From Coffea arabica (taxonomy: Eukaryota > Streptophyta > Magnoliopsida > Gentianales > Rubiaceae): a DNA stretch of 64,000 bases. Below, piece by piece: positions 59,401 through 64,000 of the stretch. A program made the position numbers and the translations under genes. Each line of letters begins with the position of its first letter. The first letter of the stretch is position 1. The stretch is from assembly GCF_036785885.1 (NCBI RefSeq), contig NC_092317.1, positions 4,094,501-4,158,500 on the forward strand, in the 5' to 3' direction. The notes under the pieces were generated by a model that searched no databases, had not been told where the DNA came from, and saw nothing but the letters and a program-made list of their open reading frames with translations.

Positions 59401-60261
59401 ACTTGTGTGCTTATCTCAAGCATGCAATGACGATTCATACTCACATCCCCTAGTTGATGGCTTCAAAATGTGTAAAGCAGTTTCCCTTCTTCACACAAAC
59501 CCCCCCCCCCCGGGGGGGGGTGGGATTAAAAGTGTAGGGAATAGCTAATGTCTCATTCTAGTTTGATTTCTTTATGTCCTGTAGCCCAGTTTTGTTAAAC
59601 TGTATTATTTGCAGAGTGCAAAACATTTTTACAAGTTCTTTTCAAGTATCAAATGAACTTTGTTTTAGGTCTAATACTTTTCAACTGTATAAATTGTCAA
59701 CTTTCAGGAGTAAAGAGTGGGCTTTGCTTCATTTGCAAGTTTTCTGGAGTACTGAAAAGCGGTTGACAATTTGAGGATTATGGCCTGCAGCTCTTTTTTT
59801 TTTTTTTTTTTGGTTGGTCGGTCAGATACTAGTTATGTCCAATTAGAGATACACTTATGTACTCCTAACCACGTTTTCGTAACCATTGAACTGGAAGCAT
59901 ATTAGTCATCGTTAGGTTAAGTTGTATCTTTCAGAATTACCTTTTGACAATTTTGGATTCACCAAAAGGCAATGAAGGTAGAATTATAGCCGTATATGCT
60001 TGCAAACTTTGTGATTAAGTTTTGCTGAAGAATGTGTATGCAGTATAAAATGCATCTTGCTGATTAGATGCCGGATGTCTGAGAATGTTTTTGCAATGAT
60101 ACCCTCGAATGTGGCATTAATAATTGTCAAAAAAATGTCTGAACAGACTACTTGAAAAGAATAATGATTTTGGCAAAATTAACCTCTTGAAACTTTTGCT
60201 CCTTAATCAGGACGTTGATATGTTGCAACAAAACAAGCAATTCGTACAAGTAAGAAAGTGA
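56464..60261 (+). CDS. U2A': U2 small nuclear ribonucleoprotein A' (LRR protein)
   Basis: Core U2 snRNP subunit, which pairs with U2B'' to bind stem-loop IV of U2 snRNA during splicing in the nucleus. Predicted 303 residues, slightly longer than the usual plant form of about 250-280. Exons: 56464-56545, 56711-56751, 56846-56975, 57093-57298, 57736-57909, 58213-58263, 58666-58842 and probably 60211-60261 (912 nt, in frame). MVRLTADLMWKSPHFFNAIR is the typical start. Leucine-rich repeats follow (LDLRGNKIAVIENLG, IDLSDNEIVKFENFP, LLLNNNRITRINPNL, LVLTNNRLTNL, LSLLDNNITKKPNYR), then the LRR cap (VIHKLKSLRVLDFKKV). The C-terminus is acidic and Lys/Glu-rich (IVNSQTLEEVARLEQALKTG onwards). The last exon (DVDMLQQNKQFVQVRK) is the least certain, being separated by a 1.4-kb intron. 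Translation through the exon-7 donor would instead stop within about 20 codons. Confidence 0.9.
59500..59520. repeat. C12-G9 palindromic homopolymer in a U2A' intron
   Basis: Twelve C followed directly by nine G and then TGGG. It can fold on itself or form G-quadruplex/i-motif structures, and is also a typical place for assembly or polymerase-slippage error. Confidence 0.85.
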
Positions 60262-60844
60262 ATGTATCTTGTTCTAAATCTCACCTGCTGAAGAAGCATG
60301 CATGATTGGAATCGAGTGAACAGGAATTACGGTGCAAGATCTATTGAATAACATCCCTTATCTAATATTTCCTCGTCCTACCATCCCAGAACCAACAAAT
60401 CTGTGGACCTCATCGAATAAATGATGACATTGCCTGAAATGCTGTCACCACAAGTGGTGTTACAAGAAGTATAGTATTTCTCCCCAACTCTCTGATCCCT
60501 ACGGCATTTGCAAATTGCTAACCGGTTGCAACACCAAAGTATAATATCACTGGCTATCCGGGCAGTTGACAATGCCAATAGTAAGTAATATATACCAATA
60601 GTATGTACAAAGTTGATGGCAGTAATTCCTCCTTCAAAAGTAAAAAAGCAGATCATATATAGCATAAACCATTTTGGAAAAATGTATATGTGAATTCATG
60701 ACCTTCGGTGCTTGTCCAACGAATAATTCTGGGCTGTGTAATTCAGTCTGTACAAGAATGAATAGATTATGTACACTTTTTAGGTGCGTTCTCAGTTAAA
60801 AAGTGTATACTATATTTGTGTGGACGTTCTCCTCGACGACTCAT
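60262..60844. other. Convergent 3' ends of U2A' and ClpD
   Basis: Tail-to-tail spacer of 583 bp holding both 3' UTRs and the stray ClpD exon fragment. The UTRs may overlap. Confidence 0.55.
60365..60465 (-). pseudogene. Duplicated ClpD exon fragment between U2A' and ClpD
   Basis: About 95 bp here (TCCTCGTCCTACCATCCCAG ... GTGGACCTCATCGAATAAAT ... GACATTGCCTGAAATGCTGTCACC) closely match 63900-63985, the ClpD exon encoding the first-domain Walker B region ([24 protein letters not shown]). The copy sits 380-480 bp beyond the ClpD stop codon on the same strand, carries small changes and lacks the start of the exon. It is a stray exon copy, not part of the gene. Confidence 0.8.
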
Positions 60845-63800
60845 TTACAACACTGAGGATGTATCAGACAAATGGATACTCCGTCTTGATTTGTTGGTGA
60901 CAACAGGGTTACCCGAATCATCCAAGTAAATTATGGCAACATCCCCAGGCTTGTAATCTCCAGAAAGCACAGATTCACTCAAGGGATCCTCAATTATTTG
61001 AGTGACCGTCCTCCTAAGAGGCCGAGCGCCATAACTTCTATCAAACCCTTGCTGGCAAATGAGGTCCATCACTGCTTCTGATACCTCCAGACTAATTCCT
61101 AAGGAGGTAAGCCTTTCTTTCACTTCACCAAGCATCAGATTTAATATCTCAAGCATCTGAAGAATAAAAAGAAAGAAAAAATGGTTACTGAAATCGATAA
61201 TGCTAAAGAATTGCCACCAGCGACTTATCCCACACTGTTAAAATGGACAAGCTGAATAGTCAGGGGTGCTGTTATAGATTTCATAAGAGGCAGAAGAAAT
61301 CTTCTGAAGAATAATAATTACTGAATAATCATTAAAGACGAACCTGTGGCTTCTCCAGAGGGCGAAACACCACTACTTCATCTATCCGGTTAAGTAATTC
61401 TGGACGAAAATAAGCCTTCAACTCTTCCATTACCAATGCTTTCATTCCAGCATATGATGCAGAGACATCATCACTAATGAAGAAACCAATGGAGTTTTGT
61501 CTTCCTTTCACGATGGCAGTGGAACCCACATTAGATGTCATCACAATAAGTGAATTCTTGAATGATACTCTTCTACCCTATAAACAAAATTCAATGGAAT
61601 AGAGATGTAAGAAGCCACAATATGAGATAATTAACCATAACTTCAAAAATTTGAAAGGAATAGCTTGAATTTGGTATCCACCATTTTGAGAATTCAAACC
61701 TGAGAATCAGTAAGATGACCATCTTCAAACATCTGAAGAAGAATATTGAAAACATCTGGATGTGCTTTTTCTATTTCATCAAGCAGCACGACTGTGAAAG
61801 GCTTTCTCCTGATAGCTTCCGTAAGAGTTCCTCCCTCACCGTAGCCTACATAACCAGGGGGTGATCCAATCAACTTGCTCACTGCATGCCTCTCCATATA
61901 TTCACTCATGTCTAATCTGAGCATGGCTGACTCCTGCAACCATGGTCATCAAAAATAACTAATTATTACCATATTTGGGAAAAAACGAAATGCAGTATGT
62001 AAAAACTCTGTAAGACACAGACATGATAACAAGAAAGGAAAGAATCATAAGCAAAATTTGTAGCAAATATAGTGAAACAAAACAGGATGGTCCCAAACTA
62101 CTCAACTTCCAGAAGATTCCTAGAATGTTGGATGCAATAAGGGCCTTTCACTTCGTAAACGTGATATTCATAGGGACATTAATATTTTTATTGTTCTTTT
62201 TTAGCATAAAGTATTTGACTATAACATAGTTACGATAGAGGCTCAAGTTCTTACTGAACCAAAATAGCACGCTGCTAAAGCTTTTGCTAGTTCAGTTTTG
62301 CCGACGCCAGTGGGGCCACAGAAAAGCATTGCAGCAATTGGCCTATTTGGGTCCTTTAGGCCAACGCGGGATCTCTTAACAGCACGAGATATGGCAACTA
62401 CAGCCTCATCTTGACCAACAACCCTTTTCTTAAGCTGTTCATCAAGACTCAAGAGAAGCACCCTTTCATCTGCAGTAAGCTTCTGAACTGGAATCCCCGA
62501 CCATAGAGAAGCAACTACTGCAATTTCTTCAGGTCCAACCACTGAAGCACTGCAGCAAAAGAGAATTGTTTAAAAAAAAGTACACTGCATTCAATCTAAA
62601 GGCACGGAAGTCTATTTATCTAGTTACAATTGAATAAAGGGCAAAATCATACTCATTATCTGTAGGAATGGAAGGCAGAGGAGGTCCCAAAGTGAATCTG
62701 CTATCTTCTTCCCTCTTGGATGTATCATCCTTTTCCTTGAATGAACTTGCCAGGACCTGCAAGTAGAGAGATAAGATCAATGCCATTAGACTAAGGGAGT
62801 CACTCAAATTCCATAGAAAGTCTGTTGAGTCAACATAGAATAATGCCATTACCAATTCATGCATGTTTTGAACAGCTCTAATTTCTTGCCAATAATCACT
62901 TGGTGATTTTGAAAGTATTGAAGTTTGCTCTTCCTTTCTCCTCTTATGGGCTTCCATACGTGCTCTACTTCCTGCCTCATCAATGAGATCAATAGCTTTA
63001 TCCGGAAGATATCTGTCAGGTATATATCTAGCTGACAGATGCACAGCAGCATCTATGGCTTCCGATGTGTATCTACATTTGTGATGAGACTCATACTTTT
63101 CACGCAATCCCAACAGTATGTGGACTGCATCCTCCTACAGAAAGGCATGGAACATCTTATCAGCAGGAAGGCATCAAAAGATACTTTGTAGCATTGTCAA
63201 TACCATAAGTATTAAAAAGATAGTAATGAAGTCAAAACCTGGCTAGGTTCAACAATTAAGACAGGCTGGAATCTTCGGGCTAATGCTTTATCCTTTTCAA
63301 AATGTAATCTGTATTCATCCATGGTTGTAGAAGCAATACACTGTAACAGGTCGATATGTCAGTGTAGCTCAAGCATCAATTAATTCCACAATTTAAGCCA
63401 ACTACTTCATTGTGCATGAGTGGTGACAATGCTAAGAGATACTTTCAAAGCCTTATATTCATGCCTACTCTTGTCATCATTTGTTTTATGAACCTAATAC
63501 AGACGAATCCATTTTCTTCCCACATGCTTAGCAACCCAGATGATCTGACGATTAAAACTGTAGCACTATACTTTCTTAGCTTATTTTCCAGAATATCAAA
63601 CTAGGCTCTGCTTCTCACTTGCCCTTGCTTCTTAAGCCACAGGCCATGATCAAAAACTCGTGTTCACAGGCAGCAATTGACTTCATTTTTTCGGCTACTA
63701 ATTCCAAGCTAAGATTAGAAACATGAGCTTACAATATCCATGACCATACCAGTGTAACATGATTTCTTGTCCAGGTATCAATGAGTATCCGGTAACATAA

Positions 63801-64000
63801 TGCACACTAAAGCATCTACCAAGGAAGAAGTATTACCTGTAACTCACCCCGTCCAAGTGATGGCTTCAATAAATTGGCAATATCAAGACCAGATCCCTTA
63901 TTGCCTCGTCCTACTGTCCCAGAACCAATAAGTGTGTGGACCTCATCAATAAAAACAATGACATTGCCTGCAATGCTGTCACAACAAGTTAAGCCACAGT
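60845..64000 (-). CDS. CLPD: ClpD (ERD1) Hsp100 chaperone, chloroplastic, 5' part outside window
   Basis: AAA+ unfoldase of the plastid Clp system, which feeds substrates to the ClpPR protease. In Arabidopsis ClpD is ERD1, induced by dehydration and senescence. Visible exons on the minus strand: 63837-63975, 63239-63340, 62853-63134, 62653-62756, 62255-62549, 61700-61933, 61344-61577, 60845-61156 (stop TAA at 60845). The first domain's Walker B ([15 protein letters not shown]) and [20 protein letters not shown] and [16 protein letters not shown] come first. The second domain follows: Walker [29 protein letters not shown], Walker [38 protein letters not shown] and the C-terminal [29 protein letters not shown] and the shortened middle region without a full UVR-type M-domain separate ClpD from ClpC and ClpB. 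The N-domain and first Walker A lie beyond the window. Confidence 0.93.

Overview
This window is eukaryotic nuclear DNA from a flowering plant, almost certainly a eudicot. The 4-coumarate:CoA ligase and other proteins look asterid-like, but I cannot name the species. The evidence is many-exon genes with GT-AG introns, AT-rich intergenic DNA, plastid-targeted proteins, a Ty1/copia retrotransposon with an initiator-tRNA-Met primer site, and typical plant MITEs.

Layout from left to right: 1-3253 holds no gene I can name. 3254-7806 (minus) is a 12-exon Rubisco-activase-like AAA+ gene. 8210-8837 (minus) is a decayed RING-between-RING (RBR) E3 ligase copy. 9087-15715 is a Copia LTR retrotransposon (a broken fossil, minus-oriented) that itself carries a 1.36-kb hAT-like element. 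16013-17108 (minus) is a second RBR copy with a reading-frame break. 17543-23994 and 24507-31004 are a direct tandem duplication of about 6.5 kb, each copy holding one apparently intact two-exon RBR gene (19631-21387 and 25987-29960). 31380-36042 (minus) is 4CL. 38462-38719 is the last exon of a LEA_3-type gene. 43556-46330 (minus) is a plastid ACT-domain-repeat protein of the ACR11/ACR12 type. 52046-55452 (plus) is a FRIGIDA gene, 56464-60261 (plus) is U2 snRNP A', and 60845 to the window end (minus) is the 3' two thirds of a ClpD/ERD1 chaperone.

The genes do not form one pathway. Three encode likely plastid proteins (Rubisco-activase-like, ACR-type, ClpD). 4CL belongs to phenylpropanoid metabolism, FRIGIDA to flowering-time control and U2A' to splicing. 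The one locus-level story is the RBR array: four copies in about 22 kb on the same strand, in four states (decayed, frame-broken, intact, and intact with a very large intron). The two intact copies sit in a duplication whose relative history can be read. A MULE-type element entered only the left copy. A 2.1-kb inverted-repeat element carrying perfect 35-nt hairpins and a telomere-like array entered only the intron of the right copy. In both cases the sister copy preserves the empty site.

The remaining intergenic DNA is rich in non-autonomous DNA transposons (Stowaway-like, Tourist/Harbinger-like, MULE-like and hAT-like), microsatellites and homopurine tracts. I found no rRNA, no convincing tRNA gene and no CRISPR.
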